A DNA stretch of 32,552 bases from an uncultured Alphaproteobacteria bacterium (GTDB lineage: Bacteria; Pseudomonadota; Alphaproteobacteria; Rhodobacterales; Rhodobacteraceae), in contig CACGMO010000022.1 of the NCBI GenBank assembly GCA_902574225.1, forward strand, positions 1 to 32,552. The letters run 5' to 3'. The notes below the pieces were generated by a model. That model was not told where the DNA came from. It ran no database searches and was given only the letters and a program-made list of their open reading frames with translations. Position 1 is the first letter of the stretch. Every line of letters starts with the position of its first letter. The position numbers were made by a program, and so were the translations under genes. This document shows positions 1 to 8,091 of the stretch, in pieces.

Positions 1-598
1 CACGTGCTTCTTTCCTCTCTCTCTCCGCCACAATGGTTTGTCAGGAAATGGCCATATTACTTTGTTCTGTGGTGGCGTTTTCCACCGATACTCATAATAT
101 CCCCATCCTTTTTCAAAATTTTTGCTGGTTATTAGTGTTGTGCCATAATTAAATTTAGCTTTATGAGACCAGGAACCATGAAAATCAAGATTTTTATAAA
201 TATTGAGCGATCTCTTTAATCTTCCGACGCTTTTATAGGCTATGGCAAGATTTGCCCTAGCTTCTTGGTAAGATGGTTGTTCCGCAAGAATTTCCTCGAG
301 TAACGCAATAGCTTCGTATACATTGCCTTTTTGCGATTCAATATTTGCAATATTCATTTTCGCGGCATAAAGCTTTTGATCTATCTGAATAGCTCTCCTC
401 GAATTCAATAGAGCTTCATTTAAAAGTCCCAGCCTCCTGCATAATATTCCAGTTATATTATAGTAAGTCGCATTATGTGAATGATTTTTTTCTATTTTTC
501 TACAAATCTCTAGTGCCTCTTTGTAAGCACCCAGTTTGGCAAGTTCGATTACCTTTACCAAATCATTTGTAAGACTGCTTGTACTTTTTTTTTTTCAT
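1..598 (-). CDS. TPR-repeat protein, possible glycosyltransferase N-terminus (partial; 5' end frameshifted)
   Basis: The minus strand is open from about 594 to the window edge and reads as tetratricopeptide repeats: an AKLGAYKEALEICRKI-type helix pair, then LGLLNEALLNSRRAI, then KGNVYEAIALLEEIL, then SVGRLKRSLNIY. After the repeats comes GWGYYEYRW and a PLW motif. This is the linker seen in TPR proteins that carry a C-terminal glycosyltransferase-like domain, which would lie outside the window. The ATG at 598-596 is followed by 11 A's and then reaches a stop after 11 codons. Ten or 13 A's would join it to the TPR frame (MKKKSTSSL...). The first usable in-frame start in the sequence as given is TTG at 561, without a clear ribosome binding site. 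The gene may be phase-variable, a pseudogene or a sequencing artefact. The TPR call is firm; the glycosyltransferase part is inferred from the linker only. Confidence 0.7.
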
Positions 599-601
599 TT
601 T

Positions 602-629
602 AAAAAAAAAGGGCGGGAACATCCCGCCC
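602..629 (-). terminator. Rho-independent terminator of the porin gene
   Basis: On the minus strand a perfect 8-bp GC-rich stem (GGGCGGGA / TCCCGCCC, 611-618 with 622-629, 3-nt loop) is followed by nine U's (610-602). It starts 23 bases after the porin stop codon. It is one of only two strong intrinsic terminators I can see in the window. Confidence 0.92.
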
Positions 630-652
630 TCTTCAAATCAATTGTAGCTCAC

Positions 653-2140
653 TTAGAACTTAAAAGATGCAGTCAACGTCGACGAACCTTCGCTCGTCAT
701 GTTAGCACTTATGGTTCCAGCTGAACCTAGTGGTCCAGTAGCACCAATTGTAGTAATTGCATCATCTTTGTTGTAAGTACCGGTTAATGTGATAGTTGGA
801 GAAATCGCCATAGAACCAGATGCGATTAGGTTATCCCCAGTTGCACTTGTTCCAGCCTTCTCTTGATATGTAATACCAACAGAAGTTCCACCACCTGCAT
901 AGCTCAGACCTACTGTACTTATGCTCTTGTGTACTGCTTTGAGTGCAAACACTTCAGTGATTGTGTTTGTACCTGCGTATGCTCCAGCAGTATCAGTCAG
1001 TGCAGCGTAGGTAAGGCTCTTATCCTGGAGGCCATCAGAGTTTTGCGCGTTTGTTGCGTTCAACGTCATACCACCACCAAGATCCACAGCGGCTGCAAGA
1101 CCCATTGAATAAGTAGTACCTGCGTTTACTCTCGCAATGGTAAGACCAATGCCACCTAAACTTGTTCCTATCGAGAAACCGAGGTCGCCGTCAGCTTGCC
1201 ATCCTAGACCGTAGCTCATTGTACCGTAAGATCCTTTTATACCAACTGTCTGGCTTGCAGTCTCGAGGTCATCTCCATCCATTTCATTATCTACCTGGAT
1301 AGTAGCACCGCCGAGAGCCATAGTGGCCTGAAGCTGACTATCAGCAGCATTTGTGTCTAAAGCAACGTCCATACCATACATGGTAGAAACTGCGGCCGTA
1401 GCAGCGTGCTGGGTTTTACCGACAGATAATGTCAATGTACCATTGCTTAAAGCAACTGTACCACCTGAAAGAGATCCACCACCAAGGTTAAAAGATCCAC
1501 TTGTAGTCGCTGTCCAACCATCACCTGCTGTCATAACTACGCCCAATGAGGCTGTTGTGTTGAGTTGAGGTGAGTTTTCAGCAGCTTCAGCTTGCGCATC
1601 CTGAGAATCTGCGAAAGCCTTCAAGTCAGCGGCAAGATCGGATGCATCTGATCCAGAAGGTGTGGCTGTATTTAAAAATACTTCGTTAAGTACATCTAAG
1701 GCTTCACTGTGTGAACCACCCAAGAAGTCATCAATCACATCTTCAATTGCTGAAACATGGGCTGCCGTTGTTGGTGGCGCGGTCAATGTATAACTAGCAT
1801 GCTCACTTATCAAGGTTGCCATTGAAGATAGCTGGTTTGATGCGGACGCATGAGACGCAGCGGCAGTAGTGGTATTAGTTAATAATCCAACGGAAACTTC
1901 TTCATTACCTCTGCCACCATTCAGTACGTTATACAATCTATCTCTTTTCGCTGCCTTTTCAGTAGCTGTAGTGATGGCTGATGCCGATGGGTTTGTTAAT
2001 GTTATAGACATAGATCCAGACCACGTCATCGGATGTGAGTGGTGGAAATATGGTTGATCAGACACGGCAGTCGGATCAGCAGCAAATGCCGGCGCTGAAA
2101 GCCCAACTATCGCTGTTGTCGTTAATAGAACTTTTTTCAT
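653..2140 (-). CDS. Outer-membrane porin
   Basis: The 495-residue protein has a classic Sec signal peptide (MKKVLLTTTAIVGL...APAFA, cleavage near residue 20). It ends in an alternating pattern with terminal Phe (LTASFKF), the recognition signal for BAM-assembled outer-membrane beta-barrels. Residues 193-495 are Gly/Ser/Thr-rich amphipathic strands typical of alphaproteobacterial porins, which let small solutes diffuse through the outer membrane. Residues about 51-192 are unusual: Ala/Ser/Thr-rich, largely helix-like and acidic near 131-190. The gene is more GC-rich than its neighbours and has a good ribosome binding site (AGAGGAA, 2145-2151) and its own terminator, which suggests high expression. 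It stands alone and is divergent from leuS. Substrate selectivity cannot be told. Confidence 0.88.
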   Translation of the reverse strand: MKKVLLTTTAIVGLSAPAFAADPTAVSDQPYFHHSHPMTWSGSMSITLTNPSASAITTATEKAAKRDRLYNVLNGGRGNEEVSVGLLTNTTTAAASHASASNQLSSMATLISEHASYTLTAPPTTAAHVSAIEDVIDDFLGGSHSEALDVLNEVFLNTATPSGSDASDLAADLKAFADSQDAQAEAAENSPQLNTTASLGVVMTAGDGWTATTSGSFNLGGGSLSGGTVALSNGTLTLSVGKTQHAATAAVSTMYGMDVALDTNAADSQLQATMALGGATIQVDNEMDGDDLETASQTVGIKGSYGTMSYGLGWQADGDLGFSIGTSLGGIGLTIARVNAGTTYSMGLAAAVDLGGGMTLNATNAQNSDGLQDKSLTYAALTDTAGAYAGTNTITEVFALKAVHKSISTVGLSYAGGGTSVGITYQEKAGTSATGDNLIASGSMAISPTITLTGTYNKDDAITTIGATGPLGSAGTISANMTSEGSSTLTASFKF

Positions 2141-2155
2141 GTTCTTTCCTCTATT

Positions 2156-2180
2156 TAAATGTTTACATTTAGGTGCACCT
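2156..2180 (-). promoter_or_regulatory. Two abutting palindromes in the porin 5' leader
   Basis: TAAATGT-TT-ACATTTA (2156-2171) is a perfect 7-bp inverted repeat. It is immediately joined by the perfect palindrome AGGTGCACCT (2171-2180). Both lie just upstream of the porin ribosome binding site. They could be operators or form RNA hairpins in the leader. No specific regulator is assigned. Confidence 0.45.
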
Positions 2181-2258
2181 GCTTAAATAATTTTGCACAT
2201 CGAATATGACTTAAAAATCCAAGCAAATATTCCCTATATTTCTTTCTTCTACCAAAAA

Positions 2259-2275
2259 GGTCAAGAAAGCTTTCT
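2259..2275 (-). promoter_or_regulatory. Possible porin promoter -35 with adjoining palindrome
   Basis: On the minus strand TTGACC (2264-2259) resembles a sigma70 -35 box, with AT-rich sequence (AAATATAG) about 17-20 bases downstream but no good -10. The perfect 12-bp palindrome AGAAAGCTTTCT (2264-2275) abuts it, as an operator might. This is a weak call. Confidence 0.25.
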
Positions 2276-2424
2276 AGTTAGTTAGTTTGTTTTTTTTTTA
2301 TGATGTAAAATTGCAACAAAAAAGGGGTGAAATTGACGAACTGGATTATAGATGATAGTTGAAGAACAGGGAAAAACAAATTTTTACTAATATCAACTCC
2401 TCATTTTTATGGTAACAGGCAAAA

Positions 2425-4980
2425 ATGGAACGGTATAACGCAAAATTAACTGAGAAAAAATGGCAGAAAATATGGGAAAAGGAAAAGACCTATCTCACTG
2501 GTATGGATAATAATAAAGAAAAATATTATGTACTCGAAATGTTTCCATACCCCTCCGGGAAGATTCATATGGGTCATGTGCGAAACTATACAATGGGAGA
2601 TGTGATAGCCCGTTATAAAAGGCATAAGGGTTATAACGTTTTGCATCCTATGGGATGGGATGCTTTTGGTATGCCTGCCGAAAATGCTGCAATGGAGAAT
2701 AATATTCATCCAGGAGCATGGACGTATAAAAATATAGAAGAAATGAAAACCCAGCTTAAACCGATGGGACTGTCAATTGATTGGTCGAGAGAGTTTGCCA
2801 CCTGTGATGAAACTTACTACAAACAGCAGCAAGAACTTTTTATTGATATGCTAGAGCAAAATCTGGCATACAGGAAAAAATCACTCGTAAATTGGGATCC
2901 CGTTGACAAAACGGTATTGGCAAATGAACAGGTAGAAAACGGGAGAGGGTGGCGTTCAGGAGCCGAAATTGAAAAAAAAGAGCTTACGCAATGGTTTTTT
3001 AAAATTTCCGACTTTTCGGAGGAGCTTTTAGGAAGTTTGGACAACTTACCAAACTGGCCAGAAAAAGTGAAGACAATGCAGAAAAATTGGATAGGAAAGT
3101 CCGAAGGAGCTTCAATAACTTTCAATCTTGAAAATTCTCATAATCTGGACAAATTAGAAGTATTTACTACACGACCGGATACCATATTTGGAATGTCGTT
3201 TTGTGCAATATCTCCAAACCATCCATTGGCTGAGGAACTTGGGCAAAGTAGCAGAGATGTTAGGCTTTTTATAGAGGAGTGCAATGCTTCATCGACCGAT
3301 CAAGCAAGCTTAGAAAAGCAAGAAAAAAAAGGTATTGATACTCAGATAAAAGTAACACATCCCTTTAATAAGAAAAGCGTACCTCTCTATATAGCAAATT
3401 TTGTTCTTATGGATTATGGATCTGGAGCTATTTTTGGCTGCCCAGCACATGATCCACGAGACCTAGAATTTGCTCTGAAATATGATTTGGATGTAGTTCC
3501 TGTTGTATGCCCTCAAGATCAAGACGAAACTACATTTAGAGTGAAAAAAGAAGCATATACTGGAGACGGCACGATTATAAATTCTGAGTTTCTGAATGGG
3601 ATGTCCATCGAGGACGCAAAGGAAACGGTTATCTCTTTATTATCTAAAAAAAACATGGGTGAAAAAAGAGTAACCTATAGGCTTAAAGACTGGGGTATTT
3701 CGAGACAGAGGTATTGGGGATGTCCAATACCAGTTGTGCATTGTCAAAAATGTGGCGCAGTTCCAGAAAAAAAAGAAAATCTTCCTGTAAGTCTCCCGGA
3801 AAATGTTTCTTTTCAAAATCCCGGAAATCCTCTAGAGTCTGCACACGAGTGGCTTAATGTAGAATGTCCTGTTTGCGCCAACCCAGCGAAACGTGAGACA
3901 GATACAATGGATACGTTTGTAGATAGCTCATGGTATTTTATAAGATTTACTAGCCCTAAACATCACCAGCCTACTGAAGCAAATGAACTTAAATATTGGA
4001 TGAGTGTAGATCAATACATTGGCGGTGTTGAGCATGCTATTCTGCACCTCTTGTATTCTCGCTTCTTCGCTCGAGCTATGAATAAAACTGGGCACCTCTC
4101 TGACAAATTTTTAGAACCCTTTTCAGCATTATTTACTCAAGGAATGGTTTGCCACGAAACCTATAAAGACCCAGAGGGCAATTGGCTTTCACCAGAGGAG
4201 GTCAAAATATCTGCGAATAGTTCAGGAAATAGAGTGGCAAAATGTCTAAAAAATGGTTCACCAATTGAAGTTGGTCCATCCGTAAAGATGTCTAAATCAA
4301 AAAAGAATGTAATAGACCCAATAGACATTATAGATCAATTTGGGGCAGATACCGCAAGGTGGTTTGTTATGTCTGATAGCCCTCCAGAGCGAGATATATC
4401 TTGGTCGATAGAGGGAGTTGAAGGTGCATGGAGACATCTTAATCGTGTTTGGCGCTTGACAAAAGAAATTACTGAACAGTTTAAAAAAAATAGTAAAAAG
4501 ACGGAGCTAAACAAAGATAGGCAGATCGATGACTTTGTCATCAATGCATCAAAGTTTATTGAAACTTTTTCATTTAATAAATCAATTGCAAAAATTTATG
4601 AGCTGACCAATTTTCTCGCTAATAAGGACACCAGTATCGAGCAAAAAATATATGGAATAAAATCGCTAGCGTTACTAATGGAGCCTTTCACACCTCATTT
4701 ATCGCAAGAAATTTGGGTTACAATAGGTGAAAAGGGGCTTATTGCTGAGGCTAGTTGGCCAGACATCAAAGAGTGGGAGATTAGTAAGGAAGAGGAAATA
4801 ATTCTCCCTATTCAAGTAAATGGAAAAAGAAAAACGGAAATTTCCGTTTCTCCTGATCTTACTGAAAAAGAACTTAAAGATTTGGTTCTTGAGCATAAAG
4901 TAATAAAAAAGGCTACTTTAAATTCAGATATAAAGAGATTTATCTATGTACCAAAACGAATTGTTAATGTCGTAATATAG
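2425..4980 (+). CDS. leuS: Leucyl-tRNA synthetase
   Basis: Class I aminoacyl-tRNA synthetase that charges tRNA-Leu in the cytoplasm. At 851 residues it matches bacterial LeuRS. The ATP-binding HIGH-type motif is HMGH at residues 48-51, and KMSKS lies near 621-625 (VKMSKSKKN). The CP1 editing domain lies between, with the TTRPDTIFG threonine-rich segment and a GCPAHDPRD motif. Two Cys pairs (CQKC and CPVC) form a zinc-binding module, and DSSWYF is a conserved LeuRS core motif. The start ATG at 2425 gives the expected MERYN..EKKWQ N-terminus. It heads the leuS-lptE-holA-lpxK cluster and is divergent from the porin. The stop at 4978-4980 is only 11 bases before the likely lptE start, so the two are probably translationally coupled. 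Confidence 0.98.
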   Translation: MERYNAKLTEKKWQKIWEKEKTYLTGMDNNKEKYYVLEMFPYPSGKIHMGHVRNYTMGDVIARYKRHKGYNVLHPMGWDAFGMPAENAAMENNIHPGAWTYKNIEEMKTQLKPMGLSIDWSREFATCDETYYKQQQELFIDMLEQNLAYRKKSLVNWDPVDKTVLANEQVENGRGWRSGAEIEKKELTQWFFKISDFSEELLGSLDNLPNWPEKVKTMQKNWIGKSEGASITFNLENSHNLDKLEVFTTRPDTIFGMSFCAISPNHPLAEELGQSSRDVRLFIEECNASSTDQASLEKQEKKGIDTQIKVTHPFNKKSVPLYIANFVLMDYGSGAIFGCPAHDPRDLEFALKYDLDVVPVVCPQDQDETTFRVKKEAYTGDGTIINSEFLNGMSIEDAKETVISLLSKKNMGEKRVTYRLKDWGISRQRYWGCPIPVVHCQKCGAVPEKKENLPVSLPENVSFQNPGNPLESAHEWLNVECPVCANPAKRETDTMDTFVDSSWYFIRFTSPKHHQPTEANELKYWMSVDQYIGGVEHAILHLLYSRFFARAMNKTGHLSDKFLEPFSALFTQGMVCHETYKDPEGNWLSPEEVKISANSSGNRVAKCLKNGSPIEVGPSVKMSKSKKNVIDPIDIIDQFGADTARWFVMSDSPPERDISWSIEGVEGAWRHLNRVWRLTKEITEQFKKNSKKTELNKDRQIDDFVINASKFIETFSFNKSIAKIYELTNFLANKDTSIEQKIYGIKSLALLMEPFTPHLSQEIWVTIGEKGLIAEASWPDIKEWEISKEEEIILPIQVNGKRKTEISVSPDLTEKELKDLVLEHKVIKKATLNSDIKRFIYVPKRIVNVVI

Positions 4981-4994
4981 AAGGGCGAGCTATT
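4980..4994 (+). promoter_or_regulatory. Ribosome binding site defining an AUU start for lptE
   Basis: GAAGGG (4980-4985) overlaps the leuS stop codon and lies 6 bases before an ATT codon at 4992. That ATT opens the only frame that supplies the lipoprotein signal of LptE. No ATG, GTG or TTG occurs in this frame between the upstream in-frame TAA and the lipobox Cys. Confidence 0.6.
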
Positions 4995-5480
4995 TCAAAG
5001 TATATATTTATTGTCTTCGTTATTTGCGTTAATGCAAGCTGCGGTTTTTCACCACTCCACAAAGACTTAGGCTCAATGAAGATATTCGAAAACGTTGATA
5101 TACAAAAAGAAAAATCCTCTATAGCTTTTTTAATTGAAGAGGCACTTGAGGAGAAAGCAGATTTTGCAAAAAGCGGGCAAATTTCACTACAAATCGAACC
5201 AACTATAAAAAATTCCTATGGGATAATAACGAAAGAAAACGAGATAACCAGATATTCAGTCACACTGGATGTGGATTACCGCTTATATAACAAAAGTAAT
5301 AAAAAAATTCTTCTAAGCAATAAAGTCTCCGCAACATCGGATTATAGTGCTGCTGTAACCTTCACAGGCTTTGCTACAGAAATGGCTCGAAGGGATACAT
5401 ATGAGAGACTTGCTAATACTGTTGCCGAAAAAATTATAACTGATGTTTTAATTAGTTATTCGAGAGAAGGCTCTCTTTGA
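4992..5480 (+). CDS. lptE: LPS-assembly lipoprotein LptE
   Basis: LptE plugs the LptD barrel that inserts lipopolysaccharide into the outer membrane. The ATG at 5076 would give a 134-residue protein with no signal. Reading upstream in the same frame gives SKYIFIVFVIC, then NASCGFSPLH, which is a lipoprotein signal and the CGFSPL start characteristic of mature alphaproteobacterial LptE. The frame has no ATG, GTG or TTG there. The likely start is therefore ATT at 4992, giving about 162 residues and placed well after GAAGGG. The lipobox is imperfect, with Asn at -3. The rest, including the R-Y-S-V-T-L-D-V-D-Y-R-L strand, fits the family's fold. Its stop overlaps the holA start by 3 bases. Assignment rests on the CGFSPL motif and on position between leuS and holA. 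Confidence 0.8.
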   Translation: MSKYIFIVFVICVNASCGFSPLHKDLGSMKIFENVDIQKEKSSIAFLIEEALEEKADFAKSGQISLQIEPTIKNSYGIITKENEITRYSVTLDVDYRLYNKSNKKILLSNKVSATSDYSAAVTFTGFATEMARRDTYERLANTVAEKIITDVLISYSREGSL

Positions 5481-6484
5481 TTTATTACAGGGAAAAAATA
5501 AACGGTTTCACTGACACATTCCATAATTGCTCTGTGATTGTACTTGTAAGCCAAAATTATAACTTATTACAAAAAGAAGCACAGAAAATATCAGACACGA
5601 TTGCTGGGCCAAAAGCAGATGACGAGATGAGGATAACAAGGTATTTCAATAGGGAAATTAATGAAAAAAAACAAGATATATTATCAAGTCTGAGAACGAA
5701 AAGCTTCTTTCCTGGCCGTCAAATTATATTGTTGAGTGGCCTTTCCGAAAAAGATTGCAAAATCATAAAGGAAATAGATGCTGAGTGGCAAAATGATGAT
5801 GCAATAACAATTGTTATGATGAATGAATTATCAGGGAACTCTGCGTTTAAAAAATCAGTCGCTTCTAGTACTCGTGTAAATCTTATTATTTATCCCAAGC
5901 AGAAAATTGATGATGAGTTTTTGATGGGGAAATTAGCAGGAGAGGGTATGAATTTTGATGGGAAAGAAATATTAGACATTATTACCGATTTCGCAAAGTT
6001 CACTCCAGAAGCTATATTTGAAAGGGAGTTTGAAAAGTTAGTTCTTTTCAAATTAAATGATAACAAACCTTTATCTGTAGATGATTTTTTTAATATAATA
6101 TCAGTAAATTATGAGATAAATGAATTGAGTTTGGCAGTCGCATTGGCTGAAAGAAATATCGTAGAATTAGAAAAAGGGTTAAATGCATTTTATTCACAAG
6201 GAAAGAGTCCCATATATATATTGCAATTTGTATTTGCTTACTTTTATAAGTTATCCCTAATAAAATTGCATGGGCCTAACAGCTTTGACGCAAAACGTGA
6301 ATATCCTTTCCTTAGAAGTAATGATCTTGAGAGGGCTAAAATTCATGCAAAAAAATGGTCATTAGATCAAATAAGCAGAGTAGCCGACGCTTTAACAATA
6401 TCAGATCTAAAATTGAGAAAATATTCCTCATTGTTTCAACGCTCAATCTTAACTCAATGCTTTCATAAAATTTTGACAATATGA
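5477..6484 (+). CDS. holA: DNA polymerase III subunit delta
   Basis: HolA is the clamp-loader delta subunit that opens the beta clamp in the replisome. The 335-residue protein has the family layout: an N-terminal Rossmann-like part (VIVLVSQN near residues 20-30, then SFFPGRQIILLSGL near 75-90), a central helical lid, and the C-terminal collar domain ending in LFQRSILTQCFHKIL. There is no Walker A lysine, as is normal for delta. The start is TTG at 5477 inside the lptE stop (TTGA overlap), with AGAAGG about 7 bases upstream. The stop overlaps the lpxK ATG by 4 bases, so lptE, holA and lpxK are coupled. Position after leuS and lptE is the usual alphaproteobacterial order and supports the call. 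Confidence 0.92.
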   Translation: MIYYREKINGFTDTFHNCSVIVLVSQNYNLLQKEAQKISDTIAGPKADDEMRITRYFNREINEKKQDILSSLRTKSFFPGRQIILLSGLSEKDCKIIKEIDAEWQNDDAITIVMMNELSGNSAFKKSVASSTRVNLIIYPKQKIDDEFLMGKLAGEGMNFDGKEILDIITDFAKFTPEAIFEREFEKLVLFKLNDNKPLSVDDFFNIISVNYEINELSLAVALAERNIVELEKGLNAFYSQGKSPIYILQFVFAYFYKLSLIKLHGPNSFDAKREYPFLRSNDLERAKIHAKKWSLDQISRVADALTISDLKLRKYSSLFQRSILTQCFHKILTI

Positions 6485-7467
6485 TTCTCGTGGTACACTT
6501 TTTAAAAAACCTAAGGAAGATAATTCTTTACCCTATATTATTTTTTCTTTCTTATGTTTGGCGCATTTTGCATCAATTTAGAATTATGTTCGGCAGATAT
6601 GAGAAAATGCCAATTCCGATTGTATGTGTAGGCAATATCACCTTAGGTGGTGCGGGGAAAACCCCTACAGTAATTTTTTTGGCAAATTACTTACAAAAAA
6701 ATAATATCGAAGCACATGTTGTTAGCCGAGGATATGGAAGAAAATTTAAAGATAGCGTTCTTGTTGATCAAACAACCCATAGTGCTTATGAAGTAGGTGA
6801 CGAACCTTTGTTGATTTCTAAATATGCTAAGGTTTGGGTATCAAAAAAAAAGAAAGAAGGAATTTTAAAAGCCTTCAGGGCGGGCGCTGAATTAGTGCTT
6901 CTGGATGATGGCCATCAGAACTTTTCGATTTCGAAAGATATCAATATTTTGGTATTGGATGCTGAAGTTAACCTTGCAACTGAAAAAATATTTCCTTTAG
7001 GAAACTTAAGAGAGCATCCTCAATCCGCAATTAACAGAGCCGATTTTTTGATTCCTATAGGTAGTGCAGATTCAAATAAAAATTTAGAGGAACCTTTTTT
7101 TCATAACTATAATGACCAGATTATAAAGGGAAAATTTGTGCCTTATATCATTCCAAAATTAAGGAAACGAAAGCTTGTCGCATTTTGTGGTATTGGAAGA
7201 CCGGAGAAATTCTTTTCAATGCTGAAAGAGCTAAATCTCGACATTATTCAGGAATACTCATTTCCTGACCATCATTTTTATTCCGAAGAACAGCTTACCA
7301 AAATATGTGACCTTGCTACAAAAAACAACGCCCTTGTCGTGAGCACGGAGAAAGACTTCGTAAAAATACCAACAACTTTTCAAAAAAAAATACATGCAAT
7401 CGGTATCGAATTACATTTGTCAAAAAATAAAAAACTACTATTGGAATTAAAGAATTTAGTTCGCTAA
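6481..7467 (+). CDS. lpxK: Tetraacyldisaccharide 4'-kinase
   Basis: LpxK phosphorylates the 4' position of the lipid A disaccharide at the inner membrane. At 328 residues it has normal length. It has an N-terminal hydrophobic stretch (about residues 12-30) for membrane association, then a P-loop (GNITLGGAGKTPT, Lys near residue 60), VSRGYGRK, VGDEPLL, the LLDDGHQ motif, LGNLREHP and FCGIGRPEKF, all hallmarks of LpxK. Its ATG overlaps the holA stop (ATGA). Its 3' end overlaps the convergent dsbA-like gene by 12 bases, leaving no room for a terminator. Finding lpxK behind holA is not the arrangement I expect, since it usually lies near waaA, but it pairs functionally with lptE. Confidence 0.96.
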   Translation: MILVVHFLKNLRKIILYPILFFLSYVWRILHQFRIMFGRYEKMPIPIVCVGNITLGGAGKTPTVIFLANYLQKNNIEAHVVSRGYGRKFKDSVLVDQTTHSAYEVGDEPLLISKYAKVWVSKKKKEGILKAFRAGAELVLLDDGHQNFSISKDINILVLDAEVNLATEKIFPLGNLREHPQSAINRADFLIPIGSADSNKNLEEPFFHNYNDQIIKGKFVPYIIPKLRKRKLVAFCGIGRPEKFFSMLKELNLDIIQEYSFPDHHFYSEEQLTKICDLATKNNALVVSTEKDFVKIPTTFQKKIHAIGIELHLSKNKKLLLELKNLVR

Positions 7468-8091
7468 CTCTTTATCAATTATTTTCTTTAATTCATCGTA
7501 GGACCGGTTTGTATATTTCATTCCATTTATAATAAAAGTCGGAGTAGATTCAATAGCGTCTTTATCAACGTAAATCTGATATTGACTAACCAAGTCTAAT
7601 GCTTTTTCCTGATCCTCTAAGCAAGAAATTGCTTTTGCCTTCTTAATTCCAGATTTTGCAGAGATTTTTAAAAGGGCATCTACAATTTTATCACTAGACT
7701 CGTATCTAGACCAGTTTGACTGCTCGGAATAAAGTAACTCAAGCATGCCAAAATACCTATTAACCACATTTGTGCAACGGGCAGTCAGAGCTGCCCACAA
7801 CCCCGCTTTATCAAAATAGATTTCTCTATGAATAAACTTTACTCTACCAGTTTCGATATACTCCTTATTCAACTGTGGATAAACATTAGAATGAAATGCG
7901 GCACATGCTGGACAAGTCAATGAAGCATATTCAACAAACACAACCGGTGCGTTGTCATTACCTTTCACCATTTCAATATACTTGTTTTCAACTTTTGACG
8001 GGTCTGCAGCATAGGCAAATCCTGAAATAAAAATTAATAAAAGCAGCACATATGCGCTTATCGAATATTTCTCATTCTTCCATAATCTCAT
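7456..8091 (-). CDS. DsbA-family periplasmic thiol:disulfide oxidoreductase
   Basis: The 211-residue protein has an N-terminal signal (about residues 10-28, ending FAYA). It then has a thioredoxin fold with the active-site C-P-A-C at residues 60-63 in EYASLTCPACAAFH, and the cis-Pro region STPTFIING near residue 190. Such Com1/DsbA-like proteins oxidise or shuffle cysteines in exported proteins. The ATG at 8091 lies inside the upstream DUF721 gene (20-base overlap) and is preceded by AAGGA at a good distance, so the pair is coupled. Next to mutY and DUF721, this is the arrangement I recall from Rhodobacterales. Whether it acts as oxidase or isomerase cannot be decided from sequence. Confidence 0.9.
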   Translation of the reverse strand: MRLWKNEKYSISAYVLLLLIFISGFAYAADPSKVENKYIEMVKGNDNAPVVFVEYASLTCPACAAFHSNVYPQLNKEYIETGRVKFIHREIYFDKAGLWAALTARCTNVVNRYFGMLELLYSEQSNWSRYESSDKIVDALLKISAKSGIKKAKAISCLEDQEKALDLVSQYQIYVDKDAIESTPTFIINGMKYTNRSYDELKKIIDKELAN

